A DNA stretch of 64,000 bases from Chryseobacterium candidae (GCF_004916905.1 NZ_SDLV01000058.1:1-64000); one strand, 5' to 3'. Shown: positions 9,101 through 17,583, numbered from the stretch's first letter. Program-made: numbers and translations. The notes: generated by a model not told the origin, from the sequence alone.

Positions 9101-9167
9101 TCTTTCTACTGGGGTTTATCTTGTAAAAACTTCGGAAGGACAGATCAAGAGAGTTATTGTAAAGTAA
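6129..9167 (+). CDS. T9SS-exported choice-of-anchor I protein with Calx-beta domain
   Basis: The protein has about 1012 residues. I use the ATG at 6129 (MINNYLLKG) rather than the in-frame TTG at 6117. The order is signal peptide (ending SSLFGQ), a lamin-tail-like beta domain (about 25-200), a Big_5/Ig-like domain (about 205-320), a Calx-beta domain (about 325-430, ending ATVYIVDND), and a beta-propeller-like choice-of-anchor I region (about 440-920, with TFSPDGTKVVTANEGEPND and SDNNGEVLISNWP). A T9SS type A sorting domain starts at FNIFPNPVNKG and ends VYLVKTSEGQIKRVIVK. Export by T9SS and attachment or release at the surface follows from the sorting domain; the substrate of the propeller is unknown. 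A strong terminator follows. Confidence 0.85.
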   Translation: MINNYLLKGSVIATFFFQSSLFGQTLIHYWNFNNNTSAATVTTPTSTMVNGSLAALAGGTSIIDFAGGTGQNFSLQNLNARNGDGSGTHLRFNNPIGGALQFNLPTTGYNNVIIKFTTRRSGQGAGTQAWSYSTDGNTFIPFQTVSPQDADPQLVTLDFSAIQLANNNPNFKLKVEFSATGGGTGGNNRFDNFTVDATPAGSLDTTPPTVTYLPANSNNNASTTVNPTLSFNENIRLTDNSAINNSNAQNLIDFRLGNSSGTQVPFTTTFTNNTITVIPASGLVPGQTYYLALKPNMVEDFNDNGITAVTSSTFTTAGTTISLEKNFVKVNENAGNLTLKININNPSTSSVNLVVKPTPFSTADSNDFTLANQTINITPSTTSYTVNIPIIDDTVSEQQAEYFVVSLENPVGATISGDNSATVYIVDNDKPAPVPSHQIQLNYLLSFDPSGNNNSSTEIVVHDPSTQRLFTISSITDVFDIIDFSNPSIPSVIKTVNMAPYGGITSIAVKNGIIAAASPNTDPQQNGSVVFFDINGNFLKQVTVGALPDMVTFSPDGTKVVTANEGEPNDAYTIDPEGSISIIDISGGVGNLTQSNVTTLNFNSFDSQIAALTATGLRKVRTNNTLSQDLEPEYVTISADSQKAWVTLQENNAIAEINLATKTITGIWGLGKKDMSIPGNGLDASDNNGEVLISNWPVKAYYVPDAVQNYKVGNTNYIVTANEGDEKDLSGFSERTTVGANNYTLDPVSFPNSSILKASYNLGRFRVSSATGNTDGDTEFEEIAALGARSFSIFNADTKQIVYDSGDQFERYIAAYQSLIFNADNESNAVKNRSRAKGPEPEGVALGNINGQTYAFITLERTGGVMVYNITDPNNPTFTDYKHSRSTSAYGGDNGPEGIIYIAPENTTTHKGYVIIANEISGTLSMYEVATPATLGSGEIKAEQATFNIFPNPVNKGNTLYFNRKQNYELYDMSGKLIRKEKNALTISTSNLSTGVYLVKTSEGQIKRVIVK

Positions 9168-9196
9168 ATATATATTATAAAACGCCATTCTATTGT

Positions 9197-9226
9197 AAAG
9201 CTTCGGAAAATCCGAAGCTTTTTTAT
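9197..9226 (+). terminator. Rho-independent terminator
   Basis: A 10 bp perfect stem (AAGCTTCGGA / TCCGAAGCTT) with an AAA loop is followed by a run of six T. Confidence 0.9.
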
Positions 9227-9342
9227 TATTGAATCTACAATATGCCGTATGAAGACTCTTTATTTACAATGATTTAACTTTTGAAATGCCTTCACAAAGC
9301 ATTTTATATCTATATTTATCCTGAACAAAAACCCAATTCACA

Positions 9343-9735
9343 ATGAAAAATATTAAAACTGCAGGAATTCTTTGTTTCCTGCTGCTGGGAACAGCTACTG
9401 CTTTTTCACAATCCAGAAAAGCAGAATCTACAAAAGGGGTAGAAAAAACAGAAAGCGATAAGGTTGTACATGTAGAAGGTGTGGGCCACAAGCTCAATTA
9501 CACTCTCAATGGAGGCTTTGTTGAGGTAGAAGGTGGTGACAACACCTTAACAGTGAAAGGAAGTGCTAAAAAAATTACGGTTTCAGGAACAGGTAATCAA
9601 GTATACATCGATAAAGTGGATAAAGTTTCCATGGAAGGCGGCGGCAATATGATCTACTACCGAACTTCCGGAACAAAATCGGGAAAGCCGGATGTTTCTA
9701 TTACGGGAGTAGGAAATAAGGTTGTAAAACAATAA
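9343..9735 (+). CDS. Secreted DUF3060-domain protein
   Basis: This 130-residue protein has a signal peptide (ending TATAFSQ). A repetitive beta-strand region follows, built on G-x-G/N-x-(V/I) units such as VEVEGGDNTLTVKG and ITVSGTGNQVYID, the pattern of DUF3060 (PF11259). It probably forms a small periplasmic or surface beta-solenoid. No enzymatic residues are evident. It lies 25 bp before the barstar-domain gene on the same strand, so the two may share a transcript, but the pairing is not a known one. Confidence 0.7.
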   Translation: MKNIKTAGILCFLLLGTATAFSQSRKAESTKGVEKTESDKVVHVEGVGHKLNYTLNGGFVEVEGGDNTLTVKGSAKKITVSGTGNQVYIDKVDKVSMEGGGNMIYYRTSGTKSGKPDVSITGVGNKVVKQ

Positions 9736-9759
9736 ACATAGTTAGAAAAGCCTCATTGC

Positions 9760-10467
9760 ATGTTTGGATTTGCATTAGATACTGGAAATTGTCCTGAAAT
9801 TATCACATTAATAGATCAGGTAAAGAATATTGAAGGAGCTAACCCTATTGCTTATAAAAAAGTAAGACTAATGAATGTTCATAACGTACCCAGTCTTATT
9901 TCTGCTATAGAAAATGCCTCTGAAATTTATGAAAACAATGGTTTCATTTACAACCTTGATCAGGAAAATAATATTATATCGGGTACTTTTATCAGTAATA
10001 TAAAAATAAGCAAATCCAAAAAAAATATCATTTTAAATGGTTTTGCATGGACTAGGCCTATAGGATATCAAAAAGCTACTGATATGAAACTCAATAATGA
10101 AATGATTGAAAAAAATATCTGGAAAAACTTTAGAAAAGACGAACTTCAGGGATGGCTTGTTTATTCTTTACATTTTTGTAAACCTGAAATAATCAGAGAA
10201 AATATTAACATTCAAATTGATGGAAATGAATTTCACAGCTTAGATGGTTTTTTCTGCACACTTGGAGAAGAAATCCATGGAATCACAGGATATTTCGGAC
10301 GCAATTTACCTACCCTTTCTGATTGTCTCAGTGGTGGCTTTGGGATAAAATCTATTTCAGAACTCCATTGGGTAAATCATAAAAAAAGTAAAAAATTACT
10401 GAAAACAAAGTTTAAACAAATCGTTGAGATTTTTGAAGATCATAATATAAAAGTTCTCCTGAACTGA
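9760..10467 (+). CDS. Barstar-domain protein with unknown N-terminal domain
   Basis: This 235-residue protein has no signal peptide. Residues 149-235 align with barstar, the barnase inhibitor: IDGNEFHSLDGF, then GYFGRNLPTLSDCLSGG, then WVNHKKSKKLL and FKQIVEIFEDHNIKVLLN. Against B. amyloliquefaciens barstar, the positions of Tyr29 and Asp39 are kept (Tyr, Asp), but Asp35 is Pro and Trp38 is Ser, so the toxin-facing helix differs. Residues 1-145 form a separate domain I do not recognise. The family usually acts as a cytoplasmic antidote to a secreted ribonuclease. No toxin gene is adjacent, so this is an orphan immunity-like gene. Family confidence is high, function is inferred. Confidence 0.75.
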   Translation: MFGFALDTGNCPEIITLIDQVKNIEGANPIAYKKVRLMNVHNVPSLISAIENASEIYENNGFIYNLDQENNIISGTFISNIKISKSKKNIILNGFAWTRPIGYQKATDMKLNNEMIEKNIWKNFRKDELQGWLVYSLHFCKPEIIRENINIQIDGNEFHSLDGFFCTLGEEIHGITGYFGRNLPTLSDCLSGGFGIKSISELHWVNHKKSKKLLKTKFKQIVEIFEDHNIKVLLN

Positions 10468-10479
10468 TTTTATCATCGG

Positions 10480-10512
10480 AAACCTGACGGGTTTTTAAAA
10501 CCCGTCAGGTTT
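10480..10512. repeat. Perfect inverted repeat, bidirectional terminator-like
   Basis: AAACCTGACGGGTTTT and its complement AAAACCCGTCAGGTTT are separated by one base, giving a 16 bp stem. It sits just after the barstar gene and could end transcription from that side. Similar ACCTGACGGGTTTT palindromes are dispersed in related genomes, so it may equally be a mobile repeat. Confidence 0.6.
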
Positions 10513-10545
10513 GGGAAGCTTAGCAGACTAAATATGCAAATAAAA

Positions 10546-10571
10546 AGACAGGCCTTAAAAAAAGCCTGTCT
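10546..10571 (-). terminator. Terminator of the mrp-nfu operon
   Basis: On the minus strand, AGACAGGC and GCCTGTCT form an 8 bp stem followed by TTTTTA. It lies 23 bp beyond the nfu stop codon. Confidence 0.75.
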
Positions 10572-10594
10572 CATAAAAATATCTCAGATATATT

Positions 10595-10843
10595 TTACTC
10601 TACGTTGATTACCTTTTCGATTTCCGGAGCATGTTGTTTGATTGTATTTTCAACACCTAGTTTTAAGGTTGAAAAATTCAATGAACATCCGGAACAGTTA
10701 CCTAAAAGTTTCACAAACACCTGATTATCTTTCACATCAATAAGCTCAATATCACCTCCGTCTTTATTCAAAAACGGTCTGATGCTTTCCAGAGCTTCCA
10801 TTACTCTTGTTACGATATCTTCGTGTGTTATGTTTGTTTCCAT
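10595..10843 (-). CDS. NifU-type Fe-S scaffold domain protein (Nfu)
   Basis: This 82-residue protein is a stand-alone NifU C-terminal domain. It keeps the cluster-binding CxxC as GNCSGCSLN, preceded by FLNKDGGDIELI, the family signature. Nfu proteins assemble or carry a 4Fe-4S cluster for transfer to apo-enzymes in the cytoplasm. It lies 47 bp downstream of the mrp gene on the same strand. The pair makes a compact Fe-S delivery operon, Mrp/ApbC being the P-loop carrier. Confidence 0.9.
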   Translation of the reverse strand: METNITHEDIVTRVMEALESIRPFLNKDGGDIELIDVKDNQVFVKLLGNCSGCSLNFSTLKLGVENTIKQHAPEIEKVINVE

Positions 10844-10890
10844 ATTTTTTCAGTTCAATTCGGTTTTTTCAAATTTTATTGAAATTATTA

Positions 10891-11997
10891 TTATTTTGCT
10901 TTTGGTGAGCATCCTGCCATCGTGGAAATCTTCACCGCTTCAGTAGGAGGAAGATTTTTATTTCTTTCCACTAAACTTTCTACCATTTTTCTGGCAGTTT
11001 CTGTGTAGATATCTGCAATTTTAGATCCTTCCTGAAGCGCTGCCGGTCTTCCGACGTCTCCTGCTTCTCTGATGCTCTGGATCAATGGAATTTCTCCCAA
11101 TACCGGAATTCCAAGATCTTCCGCTAAATATTGTGCTCCCTGGTTTCCAAAGATATAATATTTATTGTCAGGAAGTTCTTCCGGTGTAAAATACGCCATA
11201 TTTTCGATCAAACCAAGAACCGGGATATTGATACTTTCCATCTGGAACATAGCAATTCCTTTTCTTACGTCTGCCAATGCAACATGCTGAGGTGTACTTA
11301 CAATGACCGCTCCTGTTACCGGCACTTCCTGAATAATTGACAAGTGAATATCCCCTGTTCCCGGAGGAAGGTCAATTAATAAAAAATCCAGTTCTCCCCA
11401 GGCAGCATCTCTGATCATCTGGTTTAAAGCTTTTGATGCCATTGGCCCTCTCCATACTACAGCCTGATTGGCTCCTGAGAAGTATCCTATTGAAAGCATT
11501 TTTACCCCATAATTCTCGATAGGCTTCATCAGATTCTTACCATTTACTTCTACAGAAATTGGTTTTTGCCCCTCTGTATCAAACATGGTAGGCACTGAAG
11601 GACCATAGATATCGGCATCCAATAATCCTACTTTAAAGCCCATTTTAGCAAGCGTTACTGCCATATTTGCAGAAACGGTAGATTTCCCTACTCCTCCTTT
11701 ACCGGAAGCAATAGCGATAATATTTTGAATTCCCGGAATTTGTTTTCCTTTGATCTGACTTTGCTGAATTTCACTAGGCTCCGGAGAAACGATTTTAAGT
11801 TTTAAATGAATGTCTTCTCCAAACTCACTGGCAAAAGCCTGTTTCATGGCAGCCTCCAGCTTTTTCTTTTCGTGCATGGCAGGCGAATGGGCAGTCATGT
11901 CGATATAAACATCGTTACCCATAATCTGAAGGTTATTCACCAAATCGTCTACTTCTATTTCTTTAAGGAATTCCTGAACCTTTTCTTTCGTCAACAT
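10891..11997 (-). CDS. mrp: Mrp/NBP35-family ATP-binding Fe-S carrier
   Basis: This 368-residue protein has an N-terminal MIP18/DUF59 domain (about residues 1-80) and a deviant Walker A loop, GKGGVGKST (about 99-107). It also has the downstream DADIYGPS and LLIDLPPGTGD motifs of the Mrp/ApbC family. It carries Fe-S clusters to target proteins using ATP. The C-terminus ends AGCSPKAK with one Cys rather than a clear CxxC pair near the end. The gene leads a two-gene operon with nfu and has a TAAATTTG box upstream. Confidence 0.92.
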   Translation of the reverse strand: MLTKEKVQEFLKEIEVDDLVNNLQIMGNDVYIDMTAHSPAMHEKKKLEAAMKQAFASEFGEDIHLKLKIVSPEPSEIQQSQIKGKQIPGIQNIIAIASGKGGVGKSTVSANMAVTLAKMGFKVGLLDADIYGPSVPTMFDTEGQKPISVEVNGKNLMKPIENYGVKMLSIGYFSGANQAVVWRGPMASKALNQMIRDAAWGELDFLLIDLPPGTGDIHLSIIQEVPVTGAVIVSTPQHVALADVRKGIAMFQMESINIPVLGLIENMAYFTPEELPDNKYYIFGNQGAQYLAEDLGIPVLGEIPLIQSIREAGDVGRPAALQEGSKIADIYTETARKMVESLVERNKNLPPTEAVKISTMAGCSPKAK

Positions 11998-12015
11998 ATA
12001 AATATAAATTGTTTA

Positions 12016-12050
12016 CAAATTTACGGATTTTTTCGGTAATTTAGAATCAA
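12016..12050 (-). promoter_or_regulatory. Putative promoter of mrp-nfu
   Basis: On the minus strand, TAAATTTG (12016-12023) matches TAnnTTTG and lies 19 bp before the mrp ATG. A TTG at 12048-12050 is 24 bp further upstream, slightly wider than the usual spacing. Confidence 0.5.
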
Positions 12051-12148
12051 TAAAATCTATAATATCAGGTGATAAATCAGATCGTTAAAAATTTCTTATT
12101 CTGTTTTTTTATTCTGATACCACGCCAACTCTGGAAAACAGCTGATAT

Positions 12149-12319
12149 GAAAACAAGCCATTATCCTTCCCAATAGGCATAGCCAAAAGGAATTTCTATG
12201 GTTGGAATATAAAGTTCAAATGGTATGACCTCGCCGGTGATCCTTCAAAAGCTTCCCAGCAGGACATTGATAATGCACAATTGTGTATGAAAATACTTAA
12301 GAAAACTTTAAAAATATGA
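12149..12319 (+). pseudogene. Orphan 3' gene remnant, unrecognised family
   Basis: An open stretch without a start encodes 56 well-formed residues (ENKPLSFPIGIAKRNFYGWN, then KFKWYDLAGDP, then KASQQDIDNAQL, ending KKTLKI) before TGA. The composition looks like real protein, but the frame is closed by TGA at 12143-12145 directly upstream and nothing in the other frames restores a full gene. It is most likely the surviving C-terminus of a deleted gene. I could not name the family. The rest of the 12024-12329 spacer holds the mrp promoter and nothing else I recognise. Confidence 0.4.
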
Positions 12320-12329
12320 ATACGGATTA

Positions 12330-14672
12330 TCAGTTGGCTCTGTTTTTCTCATCAAACCTTACATTGCGTTCCGTTCCTTTTACTTTTTTATTTCCGAAAG
12401 TATAGGTTGCTGATACAGTAAGTCTTCGGGCATCGTAGTAATTGTTGTAAGAATGAGTTCCTGTGGTATAATAAATTTCACCCAGACTTTTCCCCTGCTT
12501 TAAGATATCTGAAACAAATACATTAAGCTGAAGGCTTTTTTCCATAAGATTAAGCTTCAGACCTGAGGTAAGATTTCCTGCAAACTTCATATAGGAATTT
12601 CCGGAATTGGAAGGCAGACGGAACCAGTAATTCAGAATCAGCTGTATTGTTTTACTTTGATTGAGTGATATATTATTCTGAAAATCGAAATCATAACTAT
12701 TCCCTTTTCTGGCAAGAGCATCGGTTGCAAAAACATCCGTATTCATATAAGAATAATTGGCCGAGTAATTCGCTTCCCATTTTTTGAAAAAAGTATCTGA
12801 ATAGTTAAGGGAAACTCCCATGCTGTTCTGGTTGTAATAATTTTCAAAAGTACTTACCCTGTTTTCCCCTTTCAGATTGGCCAACTGACCGAATGCTTCT
12901 ACGGTTCTCTGAAAATACGCTGATGCCGATAATTTTCCTTTATACACATAGGAAAGTTCAAAATTATGATTGATAGAAGGCTTCAGGAAAGGGTTTCCGG
13001 TAAAATAAGAATTGATATTGATGTACCAGCGGTATGGATTAATCGCCCGGAATCCCGGTCTGTTGATTCTTTTGGAATAATTCATATTAAAAGTGTGATT
13101 TTCATTGCTTTTATAGCTGATATAGGCCGTAGGAAAAAATTTTCCGTACGAGTTTTCAGTCTGCTGTCCGGAAGTTAAAGAGTTTCCGTTCACCACAGAA
13201 TATTCATAGCGTAAACCCGCTTTTGCAGACCATTTTTCACTGAATGATTTTTCAAAACTGATATAAGCTGCATAATTTTTCTCGTTATATTCAAATTCAT
13301 TGCTTTTCAGAGGATCTGTGATATATTGTCCGTTCGTTAAGTTCTGATAGAATATACTGGAATTATTATCAAAATTAGTGAATTTCACTCCTGTTTCTGT
13401 CTTTGCAAACTGATAAGGCAGTGTAAGATCCGCCTGTCCGGAATAAATTTTATACTCTACCATAGACGGTGATTTTACTACAAATTTATCTCCTGAATTT
13501 TCTGTAGTAGCAAAATCAATAATACTTTCGGGAGTGTTGGAAAAATAATTTCCGGTAATACTCAGCTTATGATCCTGCTTTCCGAATTTCAGATCATAAT
13601 AAGCACTGGCAGTATGTTGTCTCGCCGTAGCTCTGTGCTCCGCATCAGTCAGAAGTGTATTCGTATAAATTCCATTCTGAAAATAGTTGGAAGTATTCCT
13701 GATATCCATATTGGAATGTCCGAAACCGAAATCATAAATAAATCCGATATTGGACTTCTTATTAAGCAGATAATCCAGACTCAAATTGGCTCCAAGTCCA
13801 TCTCCGAAATCTCTTCTGTTATCATTACTTTTAAGGCCGTCTGCTCCTTCTATCCAATAGTTTTCATAGGAATGTTTTTCATTTTTATTCTGCCTCAGCT
13901 TTAATGAAGTACGAAGTTTTTCATTCTGATAATTGGCTGTTACACTGTTTGAAGTCCCGGTATAAGTCTGCTGCTGAAGACTGCTGGTAAAACTTCCACT
14001 CCATCCGAGGTTTTGATTTTTCTTTAAAACAATATTAATCAGGCCGCTGTTTCCCTGCGCTTCATATTTGGCGGGAGGTGCTGTGATGACTTCAATTTTT
14101 TCAATATTTTCGGATCTGAGACTTTTCAGGTAGGTGACAAGTTCTGCATCAGATAAATTCAGAATTCTGTCGTTAATCATTACTGCAACTCCACTTTTCC
14201 CGACAATGGAAACACCGGTGTGATCATCTACTTTTACCAGAGGAGTTGCCGCAAGAGCATCCGCCGCATCCATTCCCTGTGAGGCAACAGAGTTGGATAC
14301 ATTAAAAACCAGTCTGTCTGCTTTTCTTTCGATCAGTTTTTTTCTGGCAGTAAGTGTAACCCCTTCGATTTGTTTTTCATTCTTTTTTTCAATAAAAAAG
14401 TCCTGTTTTACTGTTCCGTTGATCGCAATATCTTGATTGGATATTTCAATACCATCCCGGATAAGCGTAATATTATAGTTTCCGTTTTCTGAAAGTCTCA
14501 GTGAAAAATTTCCTTTTTCATCCGAAATAACGGTTTGTTTTTTCTGATTTTTGACCGCAATTACCTCAACGTAAGGAACAGGATTTCCGGTTTGAGTGAT
14601 TTTCCCTGTTATCCTTTGAGCTAAGGCAACAGCGGGCAGCAGCATGATCACAGCAAGTACTATCTTCTTCAT
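12330..14672 (-). CDS. Outer membrane beta-barrel receptor (TonB-dependent, OMP_b-brl_3 type)
   Basis: This 780-residue protein has a signal peptide (ending AVALAQ), a carboxypeptidase-like regulatory domain (about 20-95), a plug domain (about 115-215, with GIEISNQD before it and VMINDRILNLSDAEL within) and a C-terminal barrel. Barrel hallmarks include FNMNYSKRINRPGFRAINPY and the alternating aromatic strands at the end. It is an outer membrane active transporter of the FecA-like/outer-membrane-beta-barrel group, not a SusC. The divergent neighbour is a GH92 mannosidase with 93 bp between the starts, which hints at but does not prove a glycan-related role. There is no partner SusD gene. Confidence 0.85.
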   Translation of the reverse strand: MKKIVLAVIMLLPAVALAQRITGKITQTGNPVPYVEVIAVKNQKKQTVISDEKGNFSLRLSENGNYNITLIRDGIEISNQDIAINGTVKQDFFIEKKNEKQIEGVTLTARKKLIERKADRLVFNVSNSVASQGMDAADALAATPLVKVDDHTGVSIVGKSGVAVMINDRILNLSDAELVTYLKSLRSENIEKIEVITAPPAKYEAQGNSGLINIVLKKNQNLGWSGSFTSSLQQQTYTGTSNSVTANYQNEKLRTSLKLRQNKNEKHSYENYWIEGADGLKSNDNRRDFGDGLGANLSLDYLLNKKSNIGFIYDFGFGHSNMDIRNTSNYFQNGIYTNTLLTDAEHRATARQHTASAYYDLKFGKQDHKLSITGNYFSNTPESIIDFATTENSGDKFVVKSPSMVEYKIYSGQADLTLPYQFAKTETGVKFTNFDNNSSIFYQNLTNGQYITDPLKSNEFEYNEKNYAAYISFEKSFSEKWSAKAGLRYEYSVVNGNSLTSGQQTENSYGKFFPTAYISYKSNENHTFNMNYSKRINRPGFRAINPYRWYININSYFTGNPFLKPSINHNFELSYVYKGKLSASAYFQRTVEAFGQLANLKGENRVSTFENYYNQNSMGVSLNYSDTFFKKWEANYSANYSYMNTDVFATDALARKGNSYDFDFQNNISLNQSKTIQLILNYWFRLPSNSGNSYMKFAGNLTSGLKLNLMEKSLQLNVFVSDILKQGKSLGEIYYTTGTHSYNNYYDARRLTVSATYTFGNKKVKGTERNVRFDEKNRAN

Positions 14673-14765
14673 GAATTATATCGTTTTTAATAAGACAAAC
14701 CGTGATTATCTTTTATTACATCACTTTTACTGTTTTTCAATATCTTCGCTTCATAAAATCAGAAC

Positions 14766-17567
14766 ATGAAAAAAGGCCTTATTGCATTTTCTCTATTTAT
14801 TACCCAAATTATTTCTGCACAGAATTATTCCCAATATGTTAATCCGTTTATCGGAACCGGAGGCCATGGCCATACTTTTCCGGGTGCTATTGTTCCTTTC
14901 GGAATGGTGCAGCTGTCTCCGGATACAAGAATAGACGGCAGCTGGGACGGATGCAGCGGATATCATTATTCGGATTCTGTGATCTATGGTTTTTCTCATA
15001 CCCATCTGAACGGGACAGGAGTTTCAGATTACGGTGATATTATGCTAATGCCCACCATGGGAAATCCAAGCCTCAGCAGCAAAGATTATTCGTCAAAATT
15101 TTCGCATAAAAACGAAAAAGCAACAGCAGGATTTTATGCTGTCAAGTTAGGTAAGAACAATATTGATGTTCGCCTTACCACCACCAAAAGAGTTGGTTAT
15201 CATGAATACACCTTTAACAATACAGGAAATGCCAATATTATCTTAGATCTTAACCACAGGGATAAACTTCTGGAAGGTGAAGTAAAGATTATTGATGATA
15301 AAACGATTGAAGTGTTCAGAAGAAGTGAAGCATGGGCAACCAACCAATACATCTACTCAAGAATTGAGTTTTCAAGACCGATGAAGATTTCAAAAAAAGA
15401 GGCTAACGGAAAACAGGAAAACAATCTTTTTACCGGAACAAAGCTTGCCCTGGCATTCTCCACCAATGTTAAAAAAGGAGAAAAGATCAATGTAAAAGTT
15501 GCTATTTCTCCTACAGGCTATGAAGGTGCAGAAAAGAATATGCTGGCAGAAGGAATATCTAATGATTTTGAAGCAGTAAAAAAACAGGCAGAAACGAATT
15601 GGGATAAAGAACTTTCCAAAATTGAGGTGAAATCTGATGATAAAAACAAATTAGCCGTTTTTTATACCGCTCTTTATCATGTTTTCACACAACCGAACAT
15701 CAATATGGATGTTGACGGAAAATACAGAGGCAGAGATAACAAGCTTTATACTGCCAATGGTTTTGATTATTACACCGTATTTTCCCTTTGGGATACCTTC
15801 AGAGGTGCTCATCCGCTGATGACTTTAATCGACAGAAAAAGAACTGCTGATTTTATCAATACCTTCATCAAACAATACGAACAGGGAGGAAAACTTCCGG
15901 TATGGGAGCTGGCTTCCAATGAAACAGAATGTATGATTGGCTACCACTCTGTTTCTGTGATTGCAGATGCTATGGCGAAAGGAATTCAGGGATTTGATTA
16001 TGAAAAAGCGTTTCAGGCTGCCAAAGGATCGGCAATGCAGGATATTTTTGGATTGAATGCTTATAAACAGAATAATTACATCAGCATAGATGACGAACAT
16101 GAAAGTGTTTCCAAAACTGTAGAATACGCTTATGATGACTGGTGTATTGCTCAGATGGCCAAAATTTTAGGCAAGAAAGAAGAGTATCAGAATTTCATGC
16201 AACGTTCTCAGAACTGGAAAAACCTGTACAATCCTAAAACAGGGTTTATGCAGCCTAGAAAAAACGGAAACTGGTATGAGCCTTTTGATCCAAGAGAAGT
16301 CAACAACAATTATACGGAAGGAAATTCGTGGCATTACTCTTATTCTGTACAGCAGGATATTCCCGGGCTTATTGCAGCTCATGGAGGGAAAGAAAAGTTC
16401 GAACAGTTCATTGATGCCATATTTACGGCTCCAGATAAAACAACAGGAAGAGAACAGGTAGACATTACAGGATTGATGGGACAATATGCTCAGGGAAATG
16501 AACCAAGCCATCATATTGCCTATCTGTACAATTTTGTAGATAAGCCTGAAAAAACAGATGCCAAAATCAAATACGTTCTTGATCATTTTTATAAAAATAC
16601 ACCTGACGGCCTCATCGGAAATGAAGACTGCGGCCAGATGAGCGCCTGGTATGTTTTAAGCTCCATGGGAATTTATTCTGTAACCCCGGGATTACCGGAA
16701 TGGGAAACCACAACGCCCTATTTTGACGAAATTAAAATTCATCTTGAAGACGGTACTACAAGAACAATTACTAAAAATACCGGCAGAGCTGAACTTAAAA
16801 AATTAGGATTCGAAAATATAAAACCTGCTAAAGATTATAAATATGCTGAACAAACCGCTTCACCAGTAATTGCTGCAGACAGAATTTTTGATTTTTCTAC
16901 CAAAGTTGAAATCACTCCATTGAACCCAAATGACAAGATATATTATATGACAATGGATGACAGTGACAGCAATAAAAGAAAGACGTTCTCAACTTATAAA
17001 GGACCATTCTCCATCACTAAAACTACTCAGGTAATGGCTTACGCTGAAAGAAACGGCGAAAAAAGTTCTGTAACCACAGCTCATTTCAACAGAAGACCTA
17101 ATTATTGGGATATTAATATCCTGTCAAAAGTAACTCCACAGTACAGCGCTACCGGAAACCTTGCTCTTATCGACGGAATCAGAGGAGATATTAACTGGAG
17201 AAAGGGTGAATGGCATGGTTATCAGGGCCAAAATTTTGAAGCTATTATTGATCTTAAATCCCCTCAGAACATAAAATCATTATCTTCCACTTACCTTCAG
17301 GACAGCAGAGCCTGGATTCTGATGCCTAAAAAAGTAGAATATTATGCCTCCATGAACGGAAAAGATTTTGTCCTTCTGAAAACCGTCGACAACGATGTTG
17401 ATCCTAAAGACGAAAAAGTACAGGTCAAAAACTTTTCTACAGAAATTCTTCCTACCGAAGCCCGATACGTTAAAGTAAAAGCGTACTATTTCGGAAAACT
17501 TCCGGAATGGCACCAGGGAGCAGGTGGTGATGCTTATATTTTTATTGATGAGATTTCTATGAAATAA
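14766..17567 (+). CDS. GH92 alpha-mannosidase with chitobiase-C and discoidin-like domains
   Basis: This 933-residue enzyme has a signal peptide (ending IISAQ). The GH92 N-domain begins YVNPFIGTGGHGHTFPGA, a family hallmark. The (alpha/alpha)6 catalytic domain contains FSLWDTFRGAHPL, GNEPSHHIAYLYN and NEDCGQMSAWYVLSSMGIY. A CHB_HEX_C-like segment follows (about 715-775, YYMTMDDSDSN), and an F5/8 discoidin-like domain ends the protein (about 785-933). GH92 enzymes are calcium-dependent exo-alpha-mannosidases that trim N-glycans or mannans. Location is periplasmic or outer membrane. The downstream gene starts 16 bp later and probably shares its transcript. Confidence 0.92.
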   Translation: MKKGLIAFSLFITQIISAQNYSQYVNPFIGTGGHGHTFPGAIVPFGMVQLSPDTRIDGSWDGCSGYHYSDSVIYGFSHTHLNGTGVSDYGDIMLMPTMGNPSLSSKDYSSKFSHKNEKATAGFYAVKLGKNNIDVRLTTTKRVGYHEYTFNNTGNANIILDLNHRDKLLEGEVKIIDDKTIEVFRRSEAWATNQYIYSRIEFSRPMKISKKEANGKQENNLFTGTKLALAFSTNVKKGEKINVKVAISPTGYEGAEKNMLAEGISNDFEAVKKQAETNWDKELSKIEVKSDDKNKLAVFYTALYHVFTQPNINMDVDGKYRGRDNKLYTANGFDYYTVFSLWDTFRGAHPLMTLIDRKRTADFINTFIKQYEQGGKLPVWELASNETECMIGYHSVSVIADAMAKGIQGFDYEKAFQAAKGSAMQDIFGLNAYKQNNYISIDDEHESVSKTVEYAYDDWCIAQMAKILGKKEEYQNFMQRSQNWKNLYNPKTGFMQPRKNGNWYEPFDPREVNNNYTEGNSWHYSYSVQQDIPGLIAAHGGKEKFEQFIDAIFTAPDKTTGREQVDITGLMGQYAQGNEPSHHIAYLYNFVDKPEKTDAKIKYVLDHFYKNTPDGLIGNEDCGQMSAWYVLSSMGIYSVTPGLPEWETTTPYFDEIKIHLEDGTTRTITKNTGRAELKKLGFENIKPAKDYKYAEQTASPVIAADRIFDFSTKVEITPLNPNDKIYYMTMDDSDSNKRKTFSTYKGPFSITKTTQVMAYAERNGEKSSVTTAHFNRRPNYWDINILSKVTPQYSATGNLALIDGIRGDINWRKGEWHGYQGQNFEAIIDLKSPQNIKSLSSTYLQDSRAWILMPKKVEYYASMNGKDFVLLKTVDNDVDPKDEKVQVKNFSTEILPTEARYVKVKAYYFGKLPEWHQGAGGDAYIFIDEISMK

Positions 17568-17583
17568 AAAAACATAATTATAG

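Noticed and set aside
11806-12039. Plus-strand ORF opposite mrp
   Set aside because: It is antisense to the conserved mrp 5' end and promoter and has no recognisable domain.
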